A DNA stretch of 64,000 bases. Source: Winogradskya humida (GTDB lineage: Bacteria; Actinomycetota; Actinomycetes; Mycobacteriales; Micromonosporaceae). This document shows, one piece after another, positions 18,217 through 25,850 of this stretch. The translations under genes were made by a program, and so were the position numbers. The notes beneath the pieces were generated by a model that saw only the letters and a list, made by a program, of their open reading frames with translations, had not been told where the DNA came from and made no database searches. How positions within the stretch are numbered: the first letter of the stretch is position 1; each line of letters starts with the position of its first letter. The stretch lies in NCBI RefSeq assembly GCF_016862215.1, contig NZ_BOMN01000144.1, positions 1 to 64,000 of the forward strand, read 5' to 3'.

Positions 18217-18789
18217 ATGCCTATTCAGGAGCGCCGGGTACGCGAACGCAGGGAGCGGGAGCGATTGATCATCGACACCGCCCGCCAGATGGCCGAAGCC
18301 GAGGGCTGGGACGCCGTCACCACCCGCCGGCTCTCGGAACGGATCGAATACAGCCAGCCGGTGCTCTACAGCCACTTCAAGGGCAAGGACGCCATCATGG
18401 CGGCCGTGGCACTCCAGGGTTTCGCCGAATTGGCCACTGAACTGCGCGAGGCCCGGACCGGATCCACCGATCCGCAAACGTCACTCGCCGGGGTGGCCGC
18501 GGCATACGCCCACTTCGCCGAGACCAGGCCCGTCCTGTACGAGGCCATGTTCACCAGCGCCGTCGACCTGACGTTCGCCAGCCCGGACACGCCGGCCGAA
18601 CTGCAGGAGGGCTTCGGCGAGATCCGCGAGGCGGTCCGCCCCCTCGTCGGCGATGACGACCTCGAAGTACGCACCGAGGTCTTCTGGGCCAGCCTCCACG
18701 GCCTGATGACCCTCACCCGCTCAGGCCGCCTGCGCCGCGAGGACCACGACCGGCGAATGGCCGTCCTGCTCCACCGCTTCAGCGATTAG
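18217..18789 (+). CDS. TetR-family transcriptional regulator
   Basis: 190 residues. After an arginine-rich N-terminus, the helix-turn-helix region TTRRLSERIEYSQPVLYSHF is a standard TetR DNA-binding domain, followed by an all-helical effector domain. Divergent from the DUF4267 gene with two operator copies between and two more inside that gene. It is followed by a short tandem repeat and then a broken gene on the other strand. Confidence 0.9.
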   Translation: MPIQERRVRERRERERLIIDTARQMAEAEGWDAVTTRRLSERIEYSQPVLYSHFKGKDAIMAAVALQGFAELATELREARTGSTDPQTSLAGVAAAYAHFAETRPVLYEAMFTSAVDLTFASPDTPAELQEGFGEIREAVRPLVGDDDLEVRTEVFWASLHGLMTLTRSGRLRREDHDRRMAVLLHRFSD

Positions 18790-18806
18790 GCCGCGCCGCT
18801 TTCCCT

Positions 18807-18890
18807 GCCGGGGGTTACAAGAGGGCTCAGCCGGGGGTTACAAGAGGGCTCAGCCGGGCGTTGACAAGAGGGGCTCAGCCGGGTGTCACA
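18807..18890. repeat. 23-25 bp tandem repeat, 3.5 copies
   Basis: GCCGGGGGTTACAAGAGGGC plus TCA occurs identically at 18807-18829 and 18830-18852, a 25-base variant follows at 18853-18877, and a partial copy at 18878-18890. It fills the space between the tetR stop and the 3' end of the broken phosphotransferase gene. Confidence 0.85.
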
Positions 18891-19481
18891 TGCAGGCTTT
18901 GAGTACGTCGACCTCGCAGCCCGGGGCGAACGGGTCGAAGCCGTGGCCGGCGAGCCAGCGGACGTTGAGGAGGCTGCGCAGCGACCACCAGGCGCGAACG
19001 GCAGCCAGGTCGGCGGCGGGTCCGTAGCCGGCGAGGACGTCGGCGAGGCGGTCCTCGTGCCCCAGGGTCAGCGTGGCGAGGTCGAACATCGGGTCGCCGT
19101 GGCCGGCCTCGGACCAGTCGAGCACGCCGGTGACCCGGTCCTCATCGGTGAAGATGTGGGTGATCTGGAGGTCGCCGTGGATGAACGCCGGGGCGAACGG
19201 GCGGAAGGCTGCCCCGGCGACCTCGCGGTTGCGGGCGACCAGACCGGCGGCGAGGCGGGCGACGGCTCGCCGAGAACGCCGAGGGCCTGGCCGGGGAGGG
19301 CACCGAGCGCGATCACCGACGGCTGGCGCCACAGGATCGGGGCCGTCGGGACCGGTGCCGCAGCCATCGCCTCGGCTTCGGCGTCCAGGCGCGCCGGGTC
19401 GCCGTCCACCTTGAGAAAGACGTCGCCGACGCGCAGCGTCACCCGCTCGGAATGAGCAACCACGACCTGCACATCGTCCAT
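18886..19481 (-). pseudogene. Aminoglycoside phosphotransferase (APH)-family gene, internally deleted and frameshifted
   Basis: The first part (ATG at 19481; MDDVQVVVAHSERVTLRVGD onward to about residue 75) and the last part (containing FIHGDLQITHIF with the catalytic His-x-Asp and VLDWSEAGHGDPMFDLATL with the metal-binding Asp) belong to one APH-fold kinase but lie in different frames. They meet near 19240-19265. The joined pieces give about 200 residues, against roughly 250 or more for intact relatives as I remember them, so some 45-70 residues before the catalytic loop are missing as well. Neither piece alone should be active. An assembly error is the alternative. Confidence 0.75.
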
Positions 19482-19492
19482 GCGGGCCAGTA

Positions 19493-20506
19493 TCAGGCAG
19501 AGCCCGAGCGGTGGCCCGCGCTTTCCCGTTGCACGAGTTCGACCGGGAAGTACTGGCGGTGACCGGGCGGGACGTCACCCGTCAGCAGCAGGCGGGTCGC
19601 GGCGGCGGCCATCTCCTCGACCGGTACGCGCATCGTGGTCAGCGGCGGGTTGGCGCACTCCGCGGCGATGCTGTCGTCGAAGCCCACGAGGGCGACATCG
19701 TGCGGGACGCTGCGCCCGGAGGCCGTGATGGCCTGGACCGCGCCGGCGGCCATGAGGTCACTCGCCACCACCATGGCGTCGAGGTCGGGACAGCGTTCGA
19801 GGAGCTCGCGGGCGGCGGCGCGCCCGCTCTCGCGCATGAAGTAGCCATGCGCCTCGATGGGCGGGAGGCCGAGGTCCGCCATCGCGTTGCGGTAACCCGC
19901 GCGGCGGGCGGTGGCACAGGTGTTGTCCTTGGGGCCGTGGATGGCGGCGATGCGGCGGCGGCCCAGCGCGTACAGATGCTCGACTGCGGCCCGGGTCCCG
20001 CCGGCGTTGTCCGCCTCGATCGCCGGGACCACCGGCGACGTCGCGACGAGGGAGACCACCTGCCGGCAGCGACTGTAGAAGCGGGACGCCAGCTCCGGTG
20101 GGAGGCTGGTGAGCACCGCCCCGACGGTGACCCGCTCCGCGATCGCGTCGATCTCCCCGGGCCCGCTGTCCCCGTTGACGGCGTGGATGCGCATCTGCAC
20201 ATCCTGGGCCTGCAGCAGGGACATCATCCCGGACAGCACCCGGCTGTAGTAGGGATCCGCACCCAGCCACCGGATATCGGGCGGCCCGCAGGCGAACGCG
20301 ACGACATCCACCGCCCGGTGCCGCCCGGACGCCAGGGCCCGCGCGGTCGGGTCGGGCAGGAAACCGAGCTCGGCAACGGCGGCCTCCACCCGGGCCCGCA
20401 ACTGGTCGGAGGCCCCGGGAGCTTTGTTGATCACGCGCGACACCGTGGCACGGGAAACCCCCGCCACCCGCGCGACGTCCATAATGGTCGGCCTCGATCT
20501 GTTCAT
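19493..20506 (-). CDS. LacI-family transcriptional regulator
   Basis: About 337 residues. The N-terminal helix-turn-helix TIMDVARVAGVSRATVSRVI and hinge-region sequence are standard for LacI/GalR; the rest is a periplasmic-binding-protein-like sugar sensor with FDDSIAAECANPPLTTMRVP near the end. It probably responds to a sugar. The GAGAGCGCTCTC palindrome at 20526-20537 lies about 20 bases upstream of the start and is a likely self-operator. Nearby targets may include the beta-xylosidase gene at 21401, but that gene's upstream motif differs, so this is open. Confidence 0.92.
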   Translation of the reverse strand: MNRSRPTIMDVARVAGVSRATVSRVINKAPGASDQLRARVEAAVAELGFLPDPTARALASGRHRAVDVVAFACGPPDIRWLGADPYYSRVLSGMMSLLQAQDVQMRIHAVNGDSGPGEIDAIAERVTVGAVLTSLPPELASRFYSRCRQVVSLVATSPVVPAIEADNAGGTRAAVEHLYALGRRRIAAIHGPKDNTCATARRAGYRNAMADLGLPPIEAHGYFMRESGRAAARELLERCPDLDAMVVASDLMAAGAVQAITASGRSVPHDVALVGFDDSIAAECANPPLTTMRVPVEEMAAAATRLLLTGDVPPGHRQYFPVELVQRESAGHRSGSA

Positions 20507-20525
20507 CACTGCCCACGGTACGGCC

Positions 20526-20537
20526 GAGAGCGCTCTC
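20526..20537. promoter_or_regulatory. LacI-type operator GAGAGCGCTCTC
   Basis: A perfect 12-bp palindrome with the central CG typical of LacI/GalR operators. It lies just upstream of the lacI-family gene and 79 bases before the divergent ComB-like gene. Confidence 0.65.
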
Positions 20538-20616
20538 AGGTGAACCGTTAAAGTTCCGCCGCCCCAGCAGGAAAACCCGTTGCGGGCCGGCTTGGCAGCG
20601 GTGGAGGGTCGCGATC

Positions 20617-21294
20617 ATGTCGATCGTGGGTATGGATGCCGAGATTTCTTCCGGGGTGGTCGTTGTCGTCGACGTCATCCGGGCCTTCACCACGGCGGCT
20701 GTCGCGTTCGAGCGGGGTGTGCGGGACATAGCCTGCGCGGCGTCGCTCGACCTCGGGCGTGAGCTCCGGCGGCGGTACCCGGATCGGCTCCTGGCCGGGG
20801 AGAGCCGGGGGCTCAAGCCGGTGGACTACGACTTCGGGAATTCGCCGTTCGAGATGTCGATGGCGCAGGTGGACGGGAAGCGGCTGATTCAGGCGACGTC
20901 GAATGGCACGGTGGGGCTCGGGCGGTGTTTGGAGCCGACGGCGTTGCTTGCGGCATCGGCTCGCAATGTCAGCGCTACTGCGCGGTGGGTCAGGGCGAAC
21001 CATGGTGGGGAGCCTTGGACGATTCTGTGCACCGGGCGCACTGAAGAGGATTGGGCCTGTGCCAGGCATCTGAGTGATCTTTTGCAGGGGGTGGAGCCGG
21101 AGCGGGAACGGCTGGTCGCGGGAGTCATGGATGGCGTCGCCGAACGTTCCCGCAGCTTCGCTCATCGCCCGGTGGCCGATCGCGTCGACCTCTCCGTGGA
21201 TCTGCCGTTCTGCTGCGACGTCGACCGCTCCGCATTCGCGATGGTCGGCGAAATCCGCGACGACCACGTCGTGCTGACGAAGGTGCCGGCCTGA
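20617..21294 (+). CDS. ComB-family protein (2-phosphosulfolactate phosphatase-like)
   Basis: 225 residues matching the ComB fold. The segments VVVVDVIRAFTTAAVAFERG, YDFGNSPFEMS and QATSNGTVGL are those I associate with 2-phosphosulfolactate phosphatase, which acts in coenzyme M synthesis in methanogens. Actinobacteria do not make coenzyme M for methanogenesis, so the substrate here is uncertain; a sulfolactate-type or other phosphate ester is possible. GGAGGG lies 8 bases before the ATG. Divergent from the LacI regulator. Confidence 0.8.
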   Translation: MSIVGMDAEISSGVVVVVDVIRAFTTAAVAFERGVRDIACAASLDLGRELRRRYPDRLLAGESRGLKPVDYDFGNSPFEMSMAQVDGKRLIQATSNGTVGLGRCLEPTALLAASARNVSATARWVRANHGGEPWTILCTGRTEEDWACARHLSDLLQGVEPERERLVAGVMDGVAERSRSFAHRPVADRVDLSVDLPFCCDVDRSAFAMVGEIRDDHVVLTKVPA

Positions 21295-21306
21295 GAAACA
21301 GGTCAG

Positions 21307-21362
21307 CCGAAACTCTCGGAAATGTTTCGGCGTTGACACTGAATGTTTCGGAAGATTACGTT
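21307..21362 (+). promoter_or_regulatory. Promoter with flanking operator elements for the GH120 gene
   Basis: TTGACA (21333-21338) and TACGTT (21357-21362) are 18 bases apart, a good housekeeping-sigma promoter. CCGAAACTCTCGG (21307-21319) is a one-mismatch palindrome of LacI type. AATGTTTCGG is repeated at 21321-21330 and 21342-21351, 21 bp apart, on either side of the -35 box. Repression by a sugar-responsive LacI protein is the likely mode. Confidence 0.65.
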
Positions 21363-21400
21363 GGCGGGGTCTTCCAGGCGTGAGAAGGGCCCTGCCGATC

Positions 21401-23368
21401 ATGACCTCTGTCCTGCACGTGGCGACCACCGGTTCCGACGATTCCGACGGGTCGGCTCAGCGGCCGTTCCGGACCATCAACCAGGCGGCCGCGACGGCCC
21501 GGCCCGGTGACACCGTTGTTGTGCACGGCGGGGAATACCGGGAGTGGGTGACGCCGCGCCGGGGCGGGCTCAGTGATTCACGGCGGATCACCTATGCCGC
21601 GGCGGACGGTGAGCATGTGGTGATCAAGGGCTCCGAGCGGATCACCGACTGGGAATCCGACGGTGGGACGGTCTGGCGCGCCGCCGTGCCGAATGCACTT
21701 TTCGGGGATTTCAATCCGTTTGCCGAGGAGGTCGCCGGCGACTGGATCGTCTATCCCGAGGGCGCGCCGCGGAAGCATCTCGGCGATGTCTATCTCAATG
21801 GGCGCAGCTTTTACGAGGTCGCTGATCGGGCCGCGGTGGACGATCCGCCGCTGCGCAAGGAGGTGCTGGACAATTGGACGGCGCTGCCCGACCAGGTGCG
21901 GGATCCGGAGCAGACCACGCTGGTGTGGCACGCGCAGGTCGGCGCCGAGGTGACCACGATCTGGGCGAACTTCCAGGGTGCCGATCCGAACACCCAGCTG
22001 ACCGAGATCAACGTACGCCGATCGGTGTTCTATCCGCTCGTCCCGCACCTGGACTACATCACCGTGCGCGGCTTCGAGCTGGCCCAGGCCGCGAGCCCGT
22101 GGACGCCGCCGACCGCTGATCAGCCGGGGCTCATCGGCCCGAACTGGGCCAGGGGCTGGATCATCGAGGACAACGTCATCCACGACGCGAAGTGCTCGGC
22201 GATCTCGATCGGCAAGGAGGCGTCGACCGGGCACAACTACGCGACCGATCGCGGCGACAAACCCGGTTACCAGTATCAGCTCGAGTCGGTGTTCAGTGCG
22301 CGGCAGATCGGCTGGGACCGGGAGCACATCGGGTCGCACGTCATCCGCCGGAACACGATTTACGACTGCGGGCAGAACGGCATCGTGGGCCATCTCGGAT
22401 GCGTCTTCTCGACCATCGAGGACAACCACATCTACAACATCGCGATCAAACGCGAGTTCTACGGGTACGAGATCGGCGGCATCAAACTCCACGCCGCCAT
22501 CGACGTGGTGATCCGGCACAACCGCATCCACGACTGTTCCCTCGGGACCTGGCTGGACTGGCAGACCCAGGGTTCGCGGATCTCGCGCAACGTCTACTAC
22601 AACAACAACCGGGACCTGTTCGTCGAGGTCAGCCATGGCCCGTACCTCGTCGACCACAACGTGTTCGGGTCGCGGGCCTCGTTCGAGTCGTTCAGCCAGG
22701 GCGGCGCCTTCGTCGGCAACCTGTTCGCGGGCACCCTGCGCCTCGAGCCGGTGATGGACCGCGCCACGCCGTACCACCGGCCGCACAGCACCCAGGTCGC
22801 CGGTTACGCGGTGATCCGAGGCGGCGACGACCGCTACATCGGCAACATCTTCGCCGGTGACGATCTTGCCTCCGCGTACGGCACCGGCGGCGACGGTGAA
22901 GCCACCCCGGGGTACGGCCTCGCCGGCTACGACAGCCACCCGGCGTCCTTCGAGGAGTACAAGGACCGCATCGCCGCGCAGCCGCCCGGTGATCACAAGC
23001 GCTTCCACGACGTGCTGCAACCGGTCTACGCCCGCGACAACGTCCACATCGCCGCGGCCCGACCGTTCACCGGCGAGACCGGCTCCCACCGGCTCGACAA
23101 TGCGACGGTCACCGTTGTCGAGGAGGACGACGTGGTCTATCTGCAGACCGAGCTCCCGGCCGGGTTCGACCGGGTACGCGTCAGCACGGTCAACGGCCGC
23201 GACCTGCCACCCGTACGTTTCGCTGATGCCGCCTTCGAAGAACCCGACGGCAGCCCGGCCGTCATCGACGTGGACCTGACCGGCGCCCACCGCCCGGCCG
23301 GCGAACCCGCCGCGGCAGGCCCCGTCGCCGCCCTCACCTCCGGAACCTCACGCATCCGCATCTGGTAA
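21401..23368 (+). CDS. GH120 beta-xylosidase
   Basis: About 655 residues of right-handed parallel beta-helix. It matches the GH120 family (type member: XylC of Thermoanaerobacterium saccharolyticum, as I remember its sequence) along its length, for example GDTVVVHGGEYREWV, PTADQPGLIGPNW, DAKCSAISIGKEA and YDCGQNGIVGHLG. The catalytic pair is present: Asp in TWLDWQTQG (residue 386 from this start) and Glu in LFVEVSHGPYL (residue 409), with the same 23-residue spacing as Asp382/Glu405 of that enzyme. It should cleave xylo-oligosaccharides. No signal peptide is present, so it acts in the cytoplasm. The ATG at 21401 is preferred; a GTG at 21380 would add seven residues. A strong promoter with operators lies upstream. 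Confidence 0.9.
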   Translation: MTSVLHVATTGSDDSDGSAQRPFRTINQAAATARPGDTVVVHGGEYREWVTPRRGGLSDSRRITYAAADGEHVVIKGSERITDWESDGGTVWRAAVPNALFGDFNPFAEEVAGDWIVYPEGAPRKHLGDVYLNGRSFYEVADRAAVDDPPLRKEVLDNWTALPDQVRDPEQTTLVWHAQVGAEVTTIWANFQGADPNTQLTEINVRRSVFYPLVPHLDYITVRGFELAQAASPWTPPTADQPGLIGPNWARGWIIEDNVIHDAKCSAISIGKEASTGHNYATDRGDKPGYQYQLESVFSARQIGWDREHIGSHVIRRNTIYDCGQNGIVGHLGCVFSTIEDNHIYNIAIKREFYGYEIGGIKLHAAIDVVIRHNRIHDCSLGTWLDWQTQGSRISRNVYYNNNRDLFVEVSHGPYLVDHNVFGSRASFESFSQGGAFVGNLFAGTLRLEPVMDRATPYHRPHSTQVAGYAVIRGGDDRYIGNIFAGDDLASAYGTGGDGEATPGYGLAGYDSHPASFEEYKDRIAAQPPGDHKRFHDVLQPVYARDNVHIAAARPFTGETGSHRLDNATVTVVEEDDVVYLQTELPAGFDRVRVSTVNGRDLPPVRFADAAFEEPDGSPAVIDVDLTGAHRPAGEPAAAGPVAALTSGTSRIRIW

Positions 23369-23390
23369 CTCCCAGCCGCCCGCGTGAACC

Positions 23391-23493
23391 GGCCGCTCAG
23401 AACAGAATGGCCGGCCGTTCAGAACGAAACGGCCGGCCGGCCGTTCAGAACAGAACGGCATGAGAGCGGCCGCTCAGGGCAGAGCGGCCGCTC
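23391..23493. repeat. Degenerate GGCCG(T/C)TCAGAAC repeats and twin GAGCGGCCGCTC palindromes
   Basis: Copies of GGCCGYTCAGAACRRAA start at 23391, 23413 and 23439, and a degenerate one at 23468. GAGCGGCCGCTC occurs at 23464-23475 and 23482-23493. The block lies between two convergent genes and can form several hairpins, so a bidirectional terminator role is plausible. Confidence 0.6.
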
Positions 23494-23518
23494 GACGTGA
23501 ACCCTCGGGGGCAGATGC

Positions 23519-24676
23519 TCAGGCCGGGAACGTCACCAGCTGCGGGGCGGTCCGCTGGGTGGTGGTGCCGTCACCCAGCTGGGCGTTCGCGTTGTTGCCC
23601 CAGCACCACAGCCCGCCGTCGGTGCGGATGACGCAGTTGTGGTAACCGGTGGCGGCGTTGCTGGTCCAGGTGGTGGCGGTGCCGACGCGGGTCGGGGCGT
23701 ACCGGTGGGTGGTGGTGCCGTCGCCGATCTGCCCTGTCGCGTTGTTGCCCCAGCACCACAGTGACCCGTCCGTACGCGTGGCGCACGCCGTGTCGAAGCC
23801 GGCCCGGACGCCCGTCCACGTGGTGACGGCACCCACCTGGATCGGCGCGGCCTGGTAGGAACCGGTGACGCCGAGCTGCCCGTACCCGTTGTCACCCCAG
23901 CACCACAGCGTCCCGTCGGTCCGGGTGGCGCACGTGAAGGTGTACCCCGCCGTCACACCGGCCCAGCTGGTCGCGGTGCCGATCTGCGTGGGTGTCGTCT
24001 GGTAGCTCGGGGTGCCCGTGCCGAGCTGCCCCGATGAGCTGTCACCCCAGCACCAGAGGGTGCCGTCGGTCCGGGTGGCGCAGGTGTGTGCGAAGCCGGT
24101 CGTGACGCTCGCCCAGGTGGCCGCCGTGCCGACACGCAGCGGCGTGGTCTGGACGTAGACGACGGCGCCGTCACCCAGCTGGCCCAGCCGGTTGAAACCC
24201 CAGCACCACAACGTTCCATCGGTACGCACACCGCACGTGTGACTGTCCCCGGCGCTCACGGAGGCCCACGTGGTCGCGGTGCCGACCTGCACCGGGGCAG
24301 TGCGCTTCACGGTGCTGCCGTCGCCGAGCTGACCCCGGGTGTTACTGCCCCAGCACCACAGTGTCCCGTCCGTGCGGACCGCGCAGGTGTAACTGGTGCC
24401 GGCGTCGATGCCGGCCCAGGTGGCGGCGCCGACGCGGACCGGGGTGGTCCGGTTCACCGCCGTCCCGTCGCCGATCTGGCCGCTGGCGTTGCTGCCCCAG
24501 CACCACAGGCTCGCGTCGGTGCGGATCGCACACGTATGGGCATATCCGGCGGCCACCGTGGCGGGCGCCGGAGCGGCCGCGGAAGCGGGGCCGGCGGTGA
24601 CTCCGAGGCCGATCATCATCAGGACGGCGGCGAGGACAATTCTCGCCGGACTACCGGTAAGCGACAGCGTTTTCAC
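23519..24676 (-). CDS. Secreted RCC1-repeat beta-propeller protein
   Basis: A 385-residue protein with an N-terminal signal peptide (IVLAAVLMMIGLGVTAGPASA) followed by seven repeats of about 50 residues of the form CAIRTDASLWCWGSNASGQ and IGDGT, each with paired cysteines in WCWG and HTCA. This is the RCC1/BNR seven-bladed propeller pattern, exported here. Its function is unknown: it could bind polysaccharide or protein. A GGGAGCGCTCCC palindrome 37 bases upstream is the core of the CebR operator that controls cellulose utilisation in actinomycetes, hinting at cello-oligosaccharide control. Confidence 0.9.
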   Translation of the reverse strand: MKTLSLTGSPARIVLAAVLMMIGLGVTAGPASAAAPAPATVAAGYAHTCAIRTDASLWCWGSNASGQIGDGTAVNRTTPVRVGAATWAGIDAGTSYTCAVRTDGTLWCWGSNTRGQLGDGSTVKRTAPVQVGTATTWASVSAGDSHTCGVRTDGTLWCWGFNRLGQLGDGAVVYVQTTPLRVGTAATWASVTTGFAHTCATRTDGTLWCWGDSSSGQLGTGTPSYQTTPTQIGTATSWAGVTAGYTFTCATRTDGTLWCWGDNGYGQLGVTGSYQAAPIQVGAVTTWTGVRAGFDTACATRTDGSLWCWGNNATGQIGDGTTTHRYAPTRVGTATTWTSNAATGYHNCVIRTDGGLWCWGNNANAQLGDGTTTQRTAPQLVTFPA

Positions 24677-24712
24677 GTGACTCCTCGTCGCAGGAAGTTA
24701 CGCGAAGGTTAC

Positions 24713-24724
24713 GGGAGCGCTCCC
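24713..24724. promoter_or_regulatory. CebR-type palindrome GGGAGCGCTCCC
   Basis: A perfect 12-bp palindrome followed by A, matching 13 of 14 bases of the CebR box TGGGAGCGCTCCCA known from Streptomyces cellulose genes. It lies upstream of the RCC1 gene, whose start is at 24676. Confidence 0.65.
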
Positions 24725-24788
24725 AAACATTCAAGAACGTCGCTTTGCCAAGCTCACGGAAGGCGGGGGCTTGCAGAAGGGCCTGGGC

Positions 24789-25520
24789 TCACGGACGGGT
24801 GAGGTCGGGGATGTTGGCCGGGTCGGTGACGATGGCCAGGGCCAGGTCGGCGATGCGCCGGCTGTTGCGCCGGGAATAGGTACGGAGCAACGTGAACGCC
24901 TCGTCCGGGCTCACGTCGTACGCACGGATGATCACGCCCTTGGCCTGCTCGATGATGACCCGGCTCTCGAGGGCGTGCTGCAGCTGATCGGTCAGGGTCT
25001 GCTCGCGCAGCAGCGCGCGCTGCTGCAGGAGCCCGATCGCCGCGACGTCGGCGAGGGCCTGCACGATCGGCACGTCGGCGTCGTCAAAATCGGCGCCGAC
25101 CACGGTGCCGAAGACGTTCAACGCCCCGATCACCTCCCGGCGCACCCGCAACGGGAAAGCGTGCACCGACTGGAACCCGGCCGCCACCGCCCGCGGCGCG
25201 AACAGCGGCCAGCGCCCGCCCGCAGCCGGCAGATCGGCGTTGACCACCGGATGGCCGGAGCGGAACGCTTCCAGGCATGGGCCTTCCTGGCTCTGCAACT
25301 GGAACAGCTCGAGCCACATGGCATTGTCCTGCGAGGCGGCCATGAACTGCAGCTCGTCGTGCTCGTCCGCTAGCAGCATCCCCACAGCGGCGGCACCGAC
25401 CAGGTCGGCCGTGCGCTTGGTCAGCATGTGCAGGAAATCCCGGAGGTTGAACTCCGCGGTGAGGGTGTCGGCGGCCTCCACAAATATCTTCGACAGCTGC
25501 CCGGTGGACAAAGTGGTCAT
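24789..25520 (-). CDS. GAF-ANTAR domain RNA-binding regulator
   Basis: About 243 residues from ATG 25520. An N-terminal GAF domain (LVGAAAVGMLLADEHDELQF onward) is followed by a C-terminal ANTAR domain (ESRVIIEQAKGVIIRAYDV, then the two-helix region with AFTLLRTYSRRNSRRIADLA). ANTAR proteins act as antiterminators by binding paired RNA hairpins. The open frame extends to 25727, but those residues are not conserved. A 17-codon open frame overlaps the ATG by four bases. Divergent from another GAF-ANTAR gene. Confidence 0.9.
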   Translation of the reverse strand: MTTLSTGQLSKIFVEAADTLTAEFNLRDFLHMLTKRTADLVGAAAVGMLLADEHDELQFMAASQDNAMWLELFQLQSQEGPCLEAFRSGHPVVNADLPAAGGRWPLFAPRAVAAGFQSVHAFPLRVRREVIGALNVFGTVVGADFDDADVPIVQALADVAAIGLLQQRALLREQTLTDQLQHALESRVIIEQAKGVIIRAYDVSPDEAFTLLRTYSRRNSRRIADLALAIVTDPANIPDLTRP

Positions 25521-25570
25521 GACGTACGCCGACTCAGTGCGGGCCGAACCACGGTGCTGAATGACGACAT
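25517..25570 (-). CDS. Candidate leader peptide upstream of GAF-ANTAR gene
   Basis: A 17-codon open frame (ATG at 25570) with GGGAG 5 bases upstream. Its stop overlaps the GAF-ANTAR start as ATGA, the layout of translational coupling. It is too short to judge by composition and may be chance. Confidence 0.3.
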   Translation of the reverse strand: MSSFSTVVRPALSRRTS

Positions 25571-25790
25571 GACGCTCCCGAGGTAACGTGCGGACGTACA
25601 CGTGACGCCGGGGCCCGGGGCGACTGGCCGCCGAGGCGAGACACCTTGGGCGGTGACCGGGACTATACGCCCGCATTGCACAGTCAGGCGAAGGCGTACG
25701 GTGGTCGGCGCCCGCAGACGACGCCACAGTCCGTGTGAAACTCGACCCGCTGCGACTCAGCGCACCCGACAGCTCGGGAAGGCAGCCGCC
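25571..25790. other. Shared control region between divergent GAF-ANTAR genes
   Basis: No gene is seen. The gap between the two main starts is 321 bases once both candidate leader frames are counted as leader. I recognise no clear promoter, operator or paired ANTAR-target hairpins by eye. Confidence 0.3.
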
Positions 25791-25850
25791 ATGCGGCTAC
25801 GCCCACACACCATCACGAACGCCATCGACGGCAGGCCCGGCCGTGGCTGA
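25791..25850 (+). CDS. Candidate leader peptide upstream of second GAF-ANTAR gene
   Basis: A 19-codon open frame with GGAAGG 8 bases upstream of its ATG. Its stop lies 6 bases inside the GTG start chosen for the next gene. It mirrors the leader frame on the other strand; it may be a coupling device or chance. Confidence 0.3.
   Translation: MRLRPHTITNAIDGRPGRG

Noticed and set aside
23391..23493. CRISPR-like array
   Set aside because: Units are about 17 bases, irregularly spaced and degenerate, with no unique spacers of constant length and no cas genes.
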